A DNA stretch of 64,000 bases from Vespertiliibacter pulmonis (GCF_013377275.1 NZ_CP016615.1:372001-436000); one strand, 5' to 3'. Positions 27,671 to 37,147 are shown, counted from the stretch's first letter. Numbers and translations: made by a program. Notes: generated by a model from the sequence alone, not told the origin.

Positions 27671-30151
27671 ATGACTATTTTATTGAATCTTTATCGTAAA
27701 TTGCTGAATTTACCGCTTTCTTTATTAGTAAAATCTCGTTCAATTCCGACTAATCCTATTCAAGAATTGAATTTAAATCCTGATCAACCTATGGTCTATG
27801 TTCTTCCTTATACTTCACAAACTGATCTACTTATCCTGCAGAAAAATTGTTTAGCACTCAATTTACCCGATCCTTTAGAACCAAACACTATTTCAGGGAA
27901 TAATTTAGCTCGTTATGTCTTTTTAGACGAAGGTCGTCGATTTTTTAAATCAAAAGGGGCAAAAAGCGAAACTGAATCACTTTTTTATCGTTATCTTGAT
28001 CTACACCACGAAAATCAAACTCTTGATGTTCAAATTATTCCTGTCTCTGTGTTATGGGGAAGAGCTCCGGGGAAAGAAAAAGGTTTACCTGTTCTGCGAT
28101 TTTTAGGGCGATTTCAACGCTTGTGGCTAATGCTTTGGTTTGGGCGAGATAATTTCGTTCGATTTTCACAAGCAGTATCTTTACGTTATATGATTACAAC
28201 TCATAGCGCAGATGAAAGTATCGCACAAAAATTAGCTCGTGTAGCTAAAATACACTTTTCTAAACAACGCTATTCAGCAATGGGACCACGTCTCCCTAAT
28301 CGCCAAGCAATGTTTAATAAATTATTGCAATCTCCAACGATTTTAGCAGCCATTGATGAAGAAGCTAAAAAATCGAAAAGCTCACCAATAAAAGCTCGTA
28401 AAGAAGCGGAGAAAATACTGGAAGAAATTGCCGCAAATGTTCGCCACGAAAGTCTACGAACAGCTGATCGTTTATTAAGTTGGTTATGGAATAAGCTCTA
28501 TCAAGGCATTAATGTTCATTATGCTGATCGTGTACGAAAACTAGCCTTAGAAGGGCATGAATTAGTTTATGTGCCTTGCCACCGTAGCCATATGGACTAC
28601 TTACTGCTCTCTTATATTCTCTATCATCAAGGGCTTGTTCCACCACATATTGCTGCGGGAATTAATTTAAATTTCTGGCCAGCAGGTCCAATATTTAGAA
28701 GCTGGGGCGCATTCTTTATCCGTAGAACGTTCAAAGGTAACCGTTTATATTCCACTATTTTCCGTGAATATTTAGCCGAATTGTTCTATCGAGGCTATTC
28801 TGTTGAATATTTTATTGAAGGTGGGCGTTCACGCACAGGGCGTTTACTCGATCCTAAAACAGGTATGATGTCAATGACACTGCAAGCTTTGCAGCGTGGT
28901 TTAACTCGCCCTATCAGTATTGTTCCTGTTTATATTGGCTATGAACACGTTTTAGAAGTAGATACTTACGCCAAAGAACTACGTGGAGCACAAAAAGAGA
29001 AAGAAAATGCAGGGCTTGTTTTCCGAGTCATTAAAAAATTGCGCAATCTTGGACAAGGCTTTGTCAATTTTGGAGAGCCTATCCCACTAAATAACTACCT
29101 TAATTCACATTTTCCCGAATGGAAAGAACCGCTTGCTGAAAATGAACGTCCAAAATGGCTCAACGAAGCGGTTGAAGCTATTTCTCATCAAGTAATGGTT
29201 AATATCAATAATGCGGCTGCTGTTAATGCTAAAAACTTAATTGGCTCTGTTCTACTTGCTTCTCGCCAACGCTCACTTACCCGAGAACAGCTCATTGAAC
29301 AAGTCGAAAGCTACATTGAACTATTTAAAAATGTTCCCTATGCTCAAGATATTACTCTACCAGCAGATTCTGCTAACGAGATGTTAGAACACGTTATCCA
29401 CCTACCTCGTTCAGGCGTACTATTAGAAAAAGACAACTTTGGTGAAATTATTCGTTTAGAGCGTCATTCTGCTATTTTAATGACGTATTACCGCAATAAT
29501 ATTCAACATCTTTTTGTTTTACCGTCATTAATTGCAAGTATCATTCTCCATCACGAAGCAATTTCTAAAGATATCATTTTAAAAAGTGTACAGCAGCTTT
29601 ATCCATTCTTAAAAGCTGAGCTATTTTTACACTTTACCGAAAACGAACTTTACACACAAATTGATGAAATTTTAGCGGAATTTACCCGCCAACAACTCAT
29701 TAAACACGAAAGCGAAATGATGATGATTAACCGTCATCGTATCCGTTCATTACAACTTCACGCAGCAACCGTGCGTGAAATTCTCCAACGTTATTACATT
29801 AGTTTAACGATTTTAATTGAACAACCTAACATTAGCCGTAATAACTTAGAAAAAGAGAGTCGTTCTGTTGCACAACGCTTATCAGTTTTACACGGAATTA
29901 ATGCGCCTGAATTTTTTGATAAAGCACTATTTTCAACCTTTAGCAATACCCTCAAAACACAGGGATATTTTGATGATGAAAACAATACTATTGTTGGAAA
30001 AGTGAAAGATATAAAATCACTCTTAAAAGGGTTAATTTCCCTTGAAATTCAACAAACAATTCATGGTGCAATGGTTAAATTGGAAGAAAAGAATGAGCAG
30101 CAATTACAAATAAATAACGAAAATGAACCATCTTCCTCTGAAAAAAATTAA
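27671..30151 (+). CDS. plsB: Glycerol-3-phosphate 1-O-acyltransferase PlsB
   Basis: 826 residues from ATG 27671 (AAGAAG upstream; matches the H. influenzae N-terminus better than the in-frame ATG at 27617). Acyltransferase blocks: HRSHMDYLL (HX4D catalytic), [27 protein letters not shown] and [11 protein letters not shown]. It puts the first acyl chain on glycerol-3-phosphate at the inner membrane to start phospholipid synthesis. Divergent from lexA, as in E. coli, so the short region between them holds both promoters and the SOS boxes. Confidence 0.95.
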   Translation: MTILLNLYRKLLNLPLSLLVKSRSIPTNPIQELNLNPDQPMVYVLPYTSQTDLLILQKNCLALNLPDPLEPNTISGNNLARYVFLDEGRRFFKSKGAKSETESLFYRYLDLHHENQTLDVQIIPVSVLWGRAPGKEKGLPVLRFLGRFQRLWLMLWFGRDNFVRFSQAVSLRYMITTHSADESIAQKLARVAKIHFSKQRYSAMGPRLPNRQAMFNKLLQSPTILAAIDEEAKKSKSSPIKARKEAEKILEEIAANVRHESLRTADRLLSWLWNKLYQGINVHYADRVRKLALEGHELVYVPCHRSHMDYLLLSYILYHQGLVPPHIAAGINLNFWPAGPIFRSWGAFFIRRTFKGNRLYSTIFREYLAELFYRGYSVEYFIEGGRSRTGRLLDPKTGMMSMTLQALQRGLTRPISIVPVYIGYEHVLEVDTYAKELRGAQKEKENAGLVFRVIKKLRNLGQGFVNFGEPIPLNNYLNSHFPEWKEPLAENERPKWLNEAVEAISHQVMVNINNAAAVNAKNLIGSVLLASRQRSLTREQLIEQVESYIELFKNVPYAQDITLPADSANEMLEHVIHLPRSGVLLEKDNFGEIIRLERHSAILMTYYRNNIQHLFVLPSLIASIILHHEAISKDIILKSVQQLYPFLKAELFLHFTENELYTQIDEILAEFTRQQLIKHESEMMMINRHRIRSLQLHAATVREILQRYYISLTILIEQPNISRNNLEKESRSVAQRLSVLHGINAPEFFDKALFSTFSNTLKTQGYFDDENNTIVGKVKDIKSLLKGLISLEIQQTIHGAMVKLEEKNEQQLQINNENEPSSSEKN

Positions 30152-30173
30152 ATGTAAATTTCTGCCTTAAACC

Positions 30174-30203
30174 ACCGCTTGCTAATACTTTATTAGCAGC
30201 GGT
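30174..30203 (+). terminator. Hairpin downstream of plsB
   Basis: ACCGCTTGCTAATA pairs with TATTAGCAGCGGT with one bulged base. The left arm carries a near-USS (ACCGCTTGC). Only ATAATTT follows, so termination would be weak; it separates plsB from the thiamine-controlled gene. Confidence 0.5.
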
Positions 30204-30216
30204 ATAATTTCACTGT

Positions 30217-30297
30217 TCTCATTGGGGTGCAAGTAATGCTTAGCTGAGAAATACCCATAGAACCTGATCTGAATAATACCAGCGTAGGGATTTGAGA
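30217..30297 (+). ncRNA. TPP riboswitch (THI element) upstream of thiB
   Basis: All THI-box landmarks are present: GGGGTGC (30224-30230), GCTGAGA (30243-30249), ACCC, GAACCTGATCT (30260-30270), AATAATACCAGCGTAGGGA (30272-30290), closed by TCTCA/TGAGA as P1. One base departs from the common CTGGATAAT (here CTGAATAAT), which weakens one pair of the P4-P5 arm. It senses thiamine pyrophosphate and should lower thiB expression when TPP is plentiful. Confidence 0.93.
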
Positions 30298-30319
30298 CAA
30301 GAGCCTTTCGTGTTTTAAA

Positions 30320-30346
30320 TCCTTCTATATCATCTAATTAGAAGGA
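30320..30346 (+). promoter_or_regulatory. Hairpin hiding the thiB ribosome site (riboswitch expression platform)
   Basis: CCTTCTA (30321-30327) pairs with TAGAAGG (30339-30345), which includes the Shine-Dalgarno AGAAGGA used by ATG 30353. The loop is 11 bases and there is no T-run, so control is probably at translation rather than transcription. Confidence 0.75.
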
Positions 30347-30352
30347 AATTTT

Positions 30353-31333
30353 ATGAAACTAAAAACAATACTTGCCCTTTCTAGTCTTGGGCTTTGCCTA
30401 AACAGCTTCGCAAGCCAACCTACTCTTACTGTTTATACCTATAATTCCTTTGCCAATAGCTGGGGAGCGGCTAAAAAACTCGAACCACTTTTTGAACAAC
30501 AATGTCAATGCGATCTCAAATTTATCCCCTTTGAAAATGGGGTAACGATGTTTAATCGTATTCGCCTTGAAGGCAAAAAAAGCAAAGCTGATGTAATGCT
30601 TGGAATTGATAACTTTTTAATCTCCGAAGCTGAACGCTCAGGTCTTTTTATCGAACATAATTTAGACCAAAACTCACTCAATCTACCAACAACTTGGCAA
30701 AACAAAACGTTTGTTCCCTATGATTACAGCGAATACGCTTTTATTTATGACAAACGTAAAGTAATAACACCACCACAGAGTTTAAAGGAACTAGTAGGGC
30801 GACAAGATCTAAAAATCATCTATCAAGATCCTCGTACAAGTACTGTTGGACGTGGCCTACTTTTTTGGATCAATCAAGTTTATGGTCAAAATGCAGGACA
30901 AGCGTGGAAAACCTTAGCAAAACACACAGTTACCATTGGCAAAGGCTGGTCTGAAACATACAGTGCATTTTTAAAAGGTGAAGCGGATTTAGTTCTCAGC
31001 TACACTACGTCCCCACTCTATCATCAGTGGCACGAGCAAGATAACAGCAAAATTGCCGCCCCATTCTCAGAAGGGCATTTACTGCAAATCGAAGTTGGAG
31101 CTATTACTAAAACAAGTAAAAACCCAACGCTTGCACGAGAATTCTTACATTTTTTACAACAACCAGAAGCGCAGGAGATCATCGCATATCATAATGTAAT
31201 GAAACCCGTGATTAAACTTAATACATCTAAATTTAACCAGTTGCCAAATTATTCGCCATTAGAATTTACTCAACCTGATACAACCGTGGTAAAACAGTGG
31301 CTCGCAACATGGCAGAAAGCGATAAGCCAATAA
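30353..31333 (+). CDS. thiB: Thiamine ABC transporter substrate-binding protein ThiB
   Basis: 326 residues with a Sec signal peptide (about 1-20, ending SFAS). The mature part starts QPTLTVYTYNSFANSWG and continues with ADVMLGIDNFLISEAE and DPRTSTVGRGLLFW, all typical of periplasmic ThiB/TbpA, which binds thiamine and its phosphates. It lies under a TPP riboswitch, which supports the assignment. The partner genes thiP (permease) and thiQ (ATPase), usually next in the operon, are absent: the following gene is pabB. It must work with components encoded elsewhere. Confidence 0.95.
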   Translation: MKLKTILALSSLGLCLNSFASQPTLTVYTYNSFANSWGAAKKLEPLFEQQCQCDLKFIPFENGVTMFNRIRLEGKKSKADVMLGIDNFLISEAERSGLFIEHNLDQNSLNLPTTWQNKTFVPYDYSEYAFIYDKRKVITPPQSLKELVGRQDLKIIYQDPRTSTVGRGLLFWINQVYGQNAGQAWKTLAKHTVTIGKGWSETYSAFLKGEADLVLSYTTSPLYHQWHEQDNSKIAAPFSEGHLLQIEVGAITKTSKNPTLAREFLHFLQQPEAQEIIAYHNVMKPVIKLNTSKFNQLPNYSPLEFTQPDTTVVKQWLATWQKAISQ

Positions 31334-31401
31334 GTTGGCTCATCATTTTTAAGTGCTATTATAAAATAATTTATAAATTATAAGGTTTAATATCTATTAA
31401 A

Positions 31402-32370
31402 ATGCAAAAATTTATTCAAACTGCAAACCAATTTGGAAAACAGAAAACGCCTTTTTTCTTTTTAATTGATTTTGAGCAAAAAAATCCATTGATCTACCCG
31501 CTTAGCGAAATTCAAAATAGTCAAATTAAATTTGAATTTCCTCATAAAAAAGATCATTCTCATAAAGCAATAAATAAGCCGTTTAAAATTAATATTGAGC
31601 CAATAAATTTTCAACAATACACCAAACGCTTTCAATTTATTCAACAACAAATTCAAGCAGGAAATAGTTATTTACTCAACCTGACAGAAAAAACAAAAAT
31701 TAATATTAATTACACTCTAAATGAATTATTTTTATCAAGTCTTGCTAAATATAAATGCTATTTAGCAGATCAATTTGTCTGTTTTTCCCCTGAGTGTTTT
31801 ATTAAAATAGAAGATAATAAAATTTATTCGTATCCAATGAAAGGTACAATTAATGCAGATGTACAAAATGCACAACAACTATTATTAAATTCTCAAAAAG
31901 AATTTACTGAACATAATACAATTATTGATCTTATTCGAAATGATCTTGCATTAGTAGCTAATAATATCCAAGTAACAAAATATCGCTATATAGAAAAAAT
32001 AACTACTCATCGTGGGGCAATTTATCAAACCAGTTCAGAGATCTGCGGCACATTAGATAAAACTTGGCAACAAAACATCGGTACAATATTAGCAAAATTA
32101 CTTCCCGCAGGCTCAATTAGTGGTGCCCCAAAACTCAAAACTGTAGAAATTATTCAACAAGCAGAACAACAAGAACGAGGGTATTACACCGGTATTTTTG
32201 GTTATTTTGATGGTAATTACTTAGACAGTGCAGTTGCTATTCGTTATATTGAGAAACAAGAAGAAACCTATTTTTTCCGCAGTGGCGGGGGTATTACAGC
32301 TTTAAGTGAACTCAATACAGAATATAATGAAATTTTAGAAAAAATATATGTACCATTATCCACTCTTTGA
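31402..32370 (+). CDS. pabB: Aminodeoxychorismate synthase component I
   Basis: 322 residues, the short form of the chorismate-binding family (the N-terminal domain is much reduced compared with E. coli PabB, 453 residues). Diagnostic C-terminal motifs: MKGTI, LIRNDLA, PAGSISGAPKLKTVEII, RGYYTGIFGYFDG and FFRSGGGITA. With a glutamine amidotransferase it makes 4-amino-4-deoxychorismate for folate. The next gene, a lyase, overlaps by 23 bases, a pair also found in Haemophilus. Very AT-rich. Confidence 0.9.
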   Translation: MQKFIQTANQFGKQKTPFFFLIDFEQKNPLIYPLSEIQNSQIKFEFPHKKDHSHKAINKPFKINIEPINFQQYTKRFQFIQQQIQAGNSYLLNLTEKTKININYTLNELFLSSLAKYKCYLADQFVCFSPECFIKIEDNKIYSYPMKGTINADVQNAQQLLLNSQKEFTEHNTIIDLIRNDLALVANNIQVTKYRYIEKITTHRGAIYQTSSEICGTLDKTWQQNIGTILAKLLPAGSISGAPKLKTVEIIQQAEQQERGYYTGIFGYFDGNYLDSAVAIRYIEKQEETYFFRSGGGITALSELNTEYNEILEKIYVPLSTL

Positions 32371-32962
32371 AACATTAGCCGTTATTGATGGCAATATTCA
32401 ACATATCGAATTACATCAACAACGCATACAATATTCATTTAAATATTATTTTAAAAAAACTTGTTCTCTATTTTTAAAAGATATCCATATCCCCAAAGAA
32501 TACCAATCTGGTTTTTTCCGCTGCCGAATTGATTATAGCTCCGAAAAAAATTCCGTAAATTTCTTCTCTTATATGCCAAGAAAAATAGCTAAATTCCATT
32601 GTATTGAAACTAAAGACCTAGATTACCAATTTAAATATAGTGATCGCAAGCGGTTAGATTCTCTTAATAATTACCAACCCGATGAAATTATTATTATCAA
32701 TAATAATTTTATCAGTGACTGTACAATTGGAAACCTAATATTTCTTAAAAAAAATAAATGGTATAGCCCAACGCATTATTTATTAAAAGGAACACAATTA
32801 ACTTATTTATTACTAGAAAATAAAATTAAATTAGTTCCAATAACAAAATCAGATCTCTTTAATTATGAAAAAATAATGATGATAAATGCATTAAATCCAT
32901 TTAATGAACAACGAGCAATTCCAATCAACCAGCAGACTATTTTAACTAATTTTGCGAAATAG
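32348..32962 (+). CDS. pabC: Aminodeoxychorismate lyase-like protein (class IV aminotransferase family)
   Basis: 204 residues, shorter than E. coli PabC (269). The fold-type IV PLP family is suggested by the start LFETLAVIDGNIQHIELHQQRI, the likely PLP lysine in KYSDRKRLDSL near residue 98, and NNFISDCTIGNLIFLKKNKW, where E. coli has the E(a/v)S/N-N(i/l)F pattern. The overlap with pabB and the pathway fit a lyase giving 4-aminobenzoate and pyruvate. The shortened form may be normal in the family. A degenerate USS (GCAAGCGGT) lies at about 32647. Confidence 0.82.
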   Translation: MYHYPLFETLAVIDGNIQHIELHQQRIQYSFKYYFKKTCSLFLKDIHIPKEYQSGFFRCRIDYSSEKNSVNFFSYMPRKIAKFHCIETKDLDYQFKYSDRKRLDSLNNYQPDEIIIINNNFISDCTIGNLIFLKKNKWYSPTHYLLKGTQLTYLLLENKIKLVPITKSDLFNYEKIMMINALNPFNEQRAIPINQQTILTNFAK

Positions 32963-32984
32963 ATCGTAAAACTGAAAAAAACAC

Positions 32985-33012
32985 TTGAAACTGTATATTC
33001 AAACAGTATAAT
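32985..33012 (+). promoter_or_regulatory. recA promoter with a LexA box filling the spacer
   Basis: -35 TTGAAA (32985-32990), then CTGTATATTCAAACAG (32991-33006), a perfect CTGT-N8-ACAG LexA box, then -10 TATAAT (33007-33012). The 16-bp operator is exactly the promoter spacer, so LexA and RNA polymerase cannot bind together. The recA ATG is 45 bases downstream. Confidence 0.9.
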
Positions 33013-33057
33013 ACCTTCATTATAAATGTTACTTAACCCCATTCAAAGGATAGTTCT

Positions 33058-34176
33058 ATGGCAGAGAAAAAATCAAAAGCCCCTGCAGTTGTAAAACATA
33101 CAGAGCCAGAAAATAAGAAAAAAGCACTTGAAGCAGCCTTAACCCAAATTGAAAAGCAATTCGGCAAAGGTTCAATTATGACGTTAGGTTCAACCCAGCA
33201 ACTAGATATTGAATCTGTTTCTACAGGTTCTTTAGGCTTAGACTTAGCACTCGGTATTGGTGGCTTGCCTATGGGACGTATTGTTGAAATTTTTGGACCT
33301 GAATCTTCAGGAAAAACGACTTTGACACTTTCTCTTATTGCTGAAGCACAAAAATCAGATAAAACTTGTGCATTTATTGATGCTGAACACGCTCTAGATC
33401 CTATTTATGCACAAAAACTAGGGGTTGATACAAATAAATTGCTGATTTCTCAGCCCGATAATGGTGAACAGGCCTTGGAAATTTGTGATGCCTTAGTTCG
33501 ATCTGGGGCTGTTGATGTTATTATTGTAGATTCAGTTGCAGCCTTAACACCAAAAGCAGAAATTGAAGGTGAAATGGGTGACTCACATATGGGTTTACAA
33601 GCTCGTTTGATGTCTCAGGCATTACGTAAACTAACTGGTAATGTAAAAACAACTAACTGTCTTGTGGTATTCATCAACCAAATTCGTATGAAAATTGGTG
33701 TAATGTTTGGCAATCCAGAAACAACAACAGGTGGTAATGCGTTAAAATTCTACGCATCTGTCCGCTTAGACATCCGTCGCTCAGGTGTTGTAAAAGATGG
33801 AGATCAAATTTTAGGTAGCGAAACAAAAGTTAAAGTCGTTAAAAATAAAGTTGCACCGCCATTCCGCACAGCACAATTTGATATTATGTATGGCGAGGGC
33901 ATTTCTAAAATGGGTGAACTGTTAGGGCTTGCAGTAACCAATGATCTGATCAAAAAATCAGGCGCATGGTTCTCTTACGAAGGAGAAAAAATCGGCCAAG
34001 GTAAAAATAATGCTGTAAAATGGCTAAAAGAAAACCCAGAACAAGCTGAGAAAATCGATCAAGCAATCCGTGCTTCTTTAGCCGCCAACCCAGAAAAAGC
34101 ATTATCTAAATTAGCAGTTTCAGAAGATGAAAATAGCGATAACGATAGTGACGAGCAATTTGACGAAGAACTATAA
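33058..34176 (+). CDS. recA: Recombinase RecA
   Basis: 372 residues. Walker [10 protein letters not shown], Walker B region [12 protein letters not shown], the L2 loop region [18 protein letters not shown], and an acidic C-terminal tail ([16 protein letters not shown]) that tunes strand exchange. The N-terminal [18 protein letters not shown] extension is slightly longer than in E. coli. It drives recombination, SOS induction by promoting LexA self-cleavage, and, in this family, recombination of DNA taken up by transformation. SOS promoter upstream; hairpin between it and recX. Confidence 0.98.
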   Translation: MAEKKSKAPAVVKHTEPENKKKALEAALTQIEKQFGKGSIMTLGSTQQLDIESVSTGSLGLDLALGIGGLPMGRIVEIFGPESSGKTTLTLSLIAEAQKSDKTCAFIDAEHALDPIYAQKLGVDTNKLLISQPDNGEQALEICDALVRSGAVDVIIVDSVAALTPKAEIEGEMGDSHMGLQARLMSQALRKLTGNVKTTNCLVVFINQIRMKIGVMFGNPETTTGGNALKFYASVRLDIRRSGVVKDGDQILGSETKVKVVKNKVAPPFRTAQFDIMYGEGISKMGELLGLAVTNDLIKKSGAWFSYEGEKIGQGKNNAVKWLKENPEQAEKIDQAIRASLAANPEKALSKLAVSEDENSDNDSDEQFDEEL

Positions 34177-34187
34177 AATATAAGGAT

Positions 34188-34216
34188 AAAATGCGGTAAT
34201 ATTCATACCGCATTTT
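34188..34216 (+). terminator. Terminator between recA and recX
   Basis: AAAATGCGGTA (34188-34198) pairs with TACCGCATTTT (34206-34216), 11 perfect bp, loop ATATTCA. It lies in the 50 bases between recA and recX, so most recA transcripts should stop and a minority read into recX. Confidence 0.8.
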
Positions 34217-34226
34217 ACACTTTTAA

Positions 34227-34679
34227 ATGAAAACAAAATCTACAGCAATACAGTATCTTGTTTATCTCCTTTCTCGACGAGACCATAGTGAACGGGAACT
34301 ACGCCAAAAATTAAAGCAAAAAGAATATACACCTCAAGAAATCGATCAAGCCATTGAAAGAGCTCAACAACAAAATTGGCAAAGTGATGAACGATTTTGC
34401 CAACACTTTATACGCTACCGCTCACAGCAAGGCTATGGACCTAATCGTTTAAAACAAGAGCTACGATTTAAAGGTGTATCAGAAAGAATAATTAGCCAAG
34501 AACTCGAAAATAGTGAAATTGATTGGTTTGATCTAGCTGAATGTCTTTTTGAAAAAAAGCGTCCAGCCGATTGGAATCTTAAAACTAAACAAAAAATGTG
34601 GCGTTATATGATAAGTCACGGATTTTATAGCGATCACTTTAGTCATTTAATGGACATAGACTATGCAGAATATGAATAA
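34227..34679 (+). CDS. recX: Regulatory protein RecX
   Basis: 150 residues of helical repeats typical of RecX: LLSRRDHSERELRQKLKQKEYTPQEI, the second repeat QSDERFCQHFIRYRSQQGYGPNRLKQELRFKGVSE. RecX binds RecA filaments and limits their activity. It is placed after recA with a terminator between, so it is made in lower amounts, as known for E. coli. The first codon is close to the terminator end; no strong ribosome site is visible. Confidence 0.92.
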   Translation: MKTKSTAIQYLVYLLSRRDHSERELRQKLKQKEYTPQEIDQAIERAQQQNWQSDERFCQHFIRYRSQQGYGPNRLKQELRFKGVSERIISQELENSEIDWFDLAECLFEKKRPADWNLKTKQKMWRYMISHGFYSDHFSHLMDIDYAEYE

Positions 34680-34989
34680 AATTACTTTTTTTAGCCGATT
34701 TGAACCCGATATTGTAGCAGGTAAGAAAACCATTACAATTCGAGATAAATCAGAATCTCACTTTAAGCCAGCTCAACGACTTGCTGTTTTTACAAATGAA
34801 ACTGACCGCTTGTTTGCTCATATTGAAGTCATTTCCGTTACCCCAATTCAATTTGGTGACCTCAATCACCAACACGCCAAACAAGAAAATATGAGTTTAG
34901 AACAACTCAAACGAGTTATTCGTGAAATTTATCCCGAAGAAAATATATTTTTTGTGATTGAATTTAAATTAATCGATGAGCCTATTTAA
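34663..34989 (+). CDS. yqfB: ASCH-domain amidohydrolase YqfB (N4-acetylcytidine amidohydrolase)
   Basis: 108 residues from ATG 34663 (ATG 34672 is possible; the first gives MQNMNKITFF, close to E. coli MQPNDITFF). The ASCH domain motif TFFSRFEPDIVAGKKTITIRDKSESHF contains the lysine and threonine used for catalysis in E. coli YqfB, which hydrolyses N4-acetylcytidine to cytidine. It overlaps recX by 17 bases and the next gene by 14. A perfect USS lies at 34805-34813. Confidence 0.88.
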   Translation: MQNMNKITFFSRFEPDIVAGKKTITIRDKSESHFKPAQRLAVFTNETDRLFAHIEVISVTPIQFGDLNHQHAKQENMSLEQLKRVIREIYPEENIFFVIEFKLIDEPI

Positions 34990-35518
34990 ATCTACAAAAC
35001 AATCAGAGATTTGTCCTGAATGCCAATCTCCCTTACAAATTAAGCGAGGTAAACAAGGGCTTTTTTTAGGTTGTACTAACTACCCGAAATGCCAATTTAT
35101 TAAGCCTTTACAAAGTGCTTACCATATTATTAAAACCCTTGATGAACCTTGCCCAAAATGCCAACAATTTTTACAATTAAAACAAGGTAGTTTCGGTATT
35201 TTTATCGGATGTAGCCAATATCCTGATTGTGATTTTACGGTTCAAAACGAACCTACAATCGCCGAAGAATTTGATTGTCCTGAATGTAAAAAAAATAAAT
35301 TAGTAGAACGTATCGGACGTTCAGGAAAATATTTTTATGGCTGTAACGGCTACCCTGAATGTACATTTACCTTGCCAAGTAAGCCAATCTTGCAAGAATG
35401 CCCTCAATGCCACTATCCAATGGCAATTGAAAAAAAGGTACGAGGTAAATCCTTGCTAATATGTGCGAATAAACACTGCCAATACACCTTTAATATTGAA
35501 CCTAATAACAAAATTTAA
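34976..35518 (+). CDS. Topoisomerase-type C4 zinc finger protein (YrdD-like)
   Basis: 180 residues with four consecutive zinc ribbons of the topoisomerase I C-terminal type. Each has CPxC and a second pair about 16-20 residues on: CPECQSPLQ, CPKCQQFLQ, CPECKKNKL and CPQCHYPM, with closing GCTNYPKC, GCSQYPDC, GCNGYPEC and ANKHC. No catalytic topoisomerase domain is present, so it is a stand-alone DNA- or RNA-binding factor. It precedes tsaC and aroE, as in E. coli yrdD-tsaC-aroE. Its stop shares a base with the tsaC start. Confidence 0.9.
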   Translation: MSLFKSTKQSEICPECQSPLQIKRGKQGLFLGCTNYPKCQFIKPLQSAYHIIKTLDEPCPKCQQFLQLKQGSFGIFIGCSQYPDCDFTVQNEPTIAEEFDCPECKKNKLVERIGRSGKYFYGCNGYPECTFTLPSKPILQECPQCHYPMAIEKKVRGKSLLICANKHCQYTFNIEPNNKI

Positions 35519-36072
35519 TGTACACATTTGCCCAAATTGTTGAAAAACTAAAAAAAGATCAAGTCATTGCCTATCCAACTGAAGCGGTATTTGGCTTAGG
35601 CTGTAACCCTAATAGTGAACAAGCAGTAAGAACTTTACTCATATTAAAACAGCGCCCTGAAGAAAAAGGGCTAATACTTATTGCACCCACGCTAGAATTT
35701 CTTCGTCCTTATATTGATGAAACAAAGCTGTCTATCACAGAATGGCAACGGCTTGTACAACCTTCAGATCGAGCCACTACTTGGATCGTCCCTGCTAAAA
35801 ACAATATTCCCAGCTATATAAGAGGAAAATTTAATAGTGTCGCTGTACGATTATGCCAAGTTCCTGCTGTTATTGAACTTTGCAATGCCTCAGGATTTGC
35901 ACTTACCTCGACCAGTGCTAACTTAACAGGAAAACCACCTTGCCGAACAGCCACTGAAGTTATCGCACAATTTGGTCAGACCTTCCCAATTCTTAATGAA
36001 AAAACGGGAGGCAAAGATAATCCCTCTGAAATTCGAGATATCTTTACACAACACATTCTCAGAAAAGGATAA
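35518..36072 (+). CDS. tsaC: Threonylcarbamoyl-AMP synthase TsaC
   Basis: 184 residues of the YrdC/Sua5 fold, short TsaC form without the C-terminal Sua5 domain. Motifs: VIAYPTEAVFGLGCNP, LKQRPEEKGLILIA, and SVAVRLCQVPAV with ALTSTSANLTGKPP for the nucleotide site. It makes threonylcarbamoyl-AMP for t6A37 in tRNA. TcdA, which cyclises t6A to ct6A, is encoded about 34 kb away. Coupled to yrdD by overlap and followed 3 bases later by aroE. Confidence 0.95.
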   Translation: MYTFAQIVEKLKKDQVIAYPTEAVFGLGCNPNSEQAVRTLLILKQRPEEKGLILIAPTLEFLRPYIDETKLSITEWQRLVQPSDRATTWIVPAKNNIPSYIRGKFNSVAVRLCQVPAVIELCNASGFALTSTSANLTGKPPCRTATEVIAQFGQTFPILNEKTGGKDNPSEIRDIFTQHILRKG

Positions 36073-36075
36073 AAA

Positions 36076-36894
36076 ATGAACCACTATGCTGTGTGGGGCA
36101 ATCCTATCGCCCAAAGTAAATCTCCACAAATTCACCAACTCTTTGCCCAACAAGCTCAGAAACAAATCTGTTATCAACGAAAACTCACTGATGAGTGGCT
36201 ATTTGAACAACATCTCCTAGCATTCTTTGAAAACGGAGCAAAAGGGGCAAACATTACAGCCCCCTTTAAAGAAAAAGCATTTGCCCTTGCAGATATCCAT
36301 AGTGAACATTGTTTACAAGCAGAGGCCTGCAATACCTTAAAACGATTAGATGATGGGCGTTTATATGCAGACAACACTGACGGTTTAGGGCTTATCAGCG
36401 ATCTTACTCGCTTAGGTTGGCTTAAACCCCATCAGAATATCCTCATTTTAGGCGCAGGCGGTGCAACAAAAGGTGTACTTGCTCATTTATTACATTCAAA
36501 ACAACAAATTACGCTATATAATCGAACCCACAAGAAAGCGGTTAGTTTAGCTAATAAATTTGCAAAACTAGGGAAAGTTGATGCTAAATGCTTTAATGAA
36601 CTCTCTCAACAGCCTTTCGATCTAGTTATCAATGCAACATCTCTAGGGCTACAAGGAAAATATATTGAGCTACCACAAACTATTCTGTGCAATGCTAACA
36701 TCTATGATATGCAATATGCGCCTCATATGCAGACTCCATTTTTAAATTACGCACACTCACAGGGTGCAAAAGCATGTCAAGACGGACTAGGGATGTTAGT
36801 TGGTCAAGCCAGTTATGCATTTGAGCTTTGGGAAGGTATTCTACCTGAAATTTCTCCTGTACTTGCTCAATTAAAATCTGAAATGGAAAGCTAG
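36076..36894 (+). CDS. aroE: Shikimate dehydrogenase AroE
   Basis: 272 residues. Substrate-binding site NPIAQSKSPQIHQLF at residues 8-22, catalytic Lys in NITAPFKEKAF, NADP-binding loop GAGGATKGVL. It reduces 3-dehydroshikimate to shikimate with NADPH. Shikimate leads to chorismate, the substrate of PabB encoded 4 kb upstream. The DNTDGLGL segment is typical of AroE rather than YdiB. No clear terminator is seen after it before the tRNA promoter. Confidence 0.95.
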   Translation: MNHYAVWGNPIAQSKSPQIHQLFAQQAQKQICYQRKLTDEWLFEQHLLAFFENGAKGANITAPFKEKAFALADIHSEHCLQAEACNTLKRLDDGRLYADNTDGLGLISDLTRLGWLKPHQNILILGAGGATKGVLAHLLHSKQQITLYNRTHKKAVSLANKFAKLGKVDAKCFNELSQQPFDLVINATSLGLQGKYIELPQTILCNANIYDMQYAPHMQTPFLNYAHSQGAKACQDGLGMLVGQASYAFELWEGILPEISPVLAQLKSEMES

Positions 36895-37013
36895 AAGATC
36901 ATCATTAGTTCTTTAAGAATAAGCAAATTATTATAAAAAAGTCGATTTTTATTACAATTTGTTGAATCTCTATCCAAACAAACTAAAAAAGAAAGATTTT
37001 AGAAAAAAAGTAT

Positions 37014-37042
37014 TTGACGAGCTAGATTGAAATCAGCATAAT
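37014..37042 (+). promoter_or_regulatory. Promoter of the tRNA cluster
   Basis: TTGACG (37014-37019), spacer of 17, CATAAT (37037-37042), followed by a GC-rich discriminator ACGCCCGC, the usual form for growth-rate- and ppGpp-controlled stable RNA promoters. The first tRNA begins 28 bases after the -10 box. Confidence 0.8.
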
Positions 37043-37070
37043 ACGCCCGCAAGCCGATATGGTACGCAAT

Positions 37071-37147
37071 GGCTACATAGCTCAGCTGGTTAGAGCACAA
37101 CACTCATAATGTTGGGGTCGCAAGTTCGAATCTCGCTGTAGCCACCA
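37071..37147 (+). tRNA. tRNA-Met (CAT), elongator
   Basis: 77 bases including encoded CCA. Acceptor GGCTACA/TGTAGCC, anticodon stem CAACA/TGTTG around CTCATAA with CAT at 37105-37107, TTCGAAT T-loop. The body is close to E. coli elongator tRNA-Met; the acceptor pairs its first base, unlike initiator tRNA. Confidence 0.96.

Noticed and set aside
32348-32962. pabC as a broken pseudogene because it is only 204 residues
   Set aside because: The frame is intact, overlaps pabB in the manner of coupled genes, and keeps the likely PLP lysine; short forms are known in the family.
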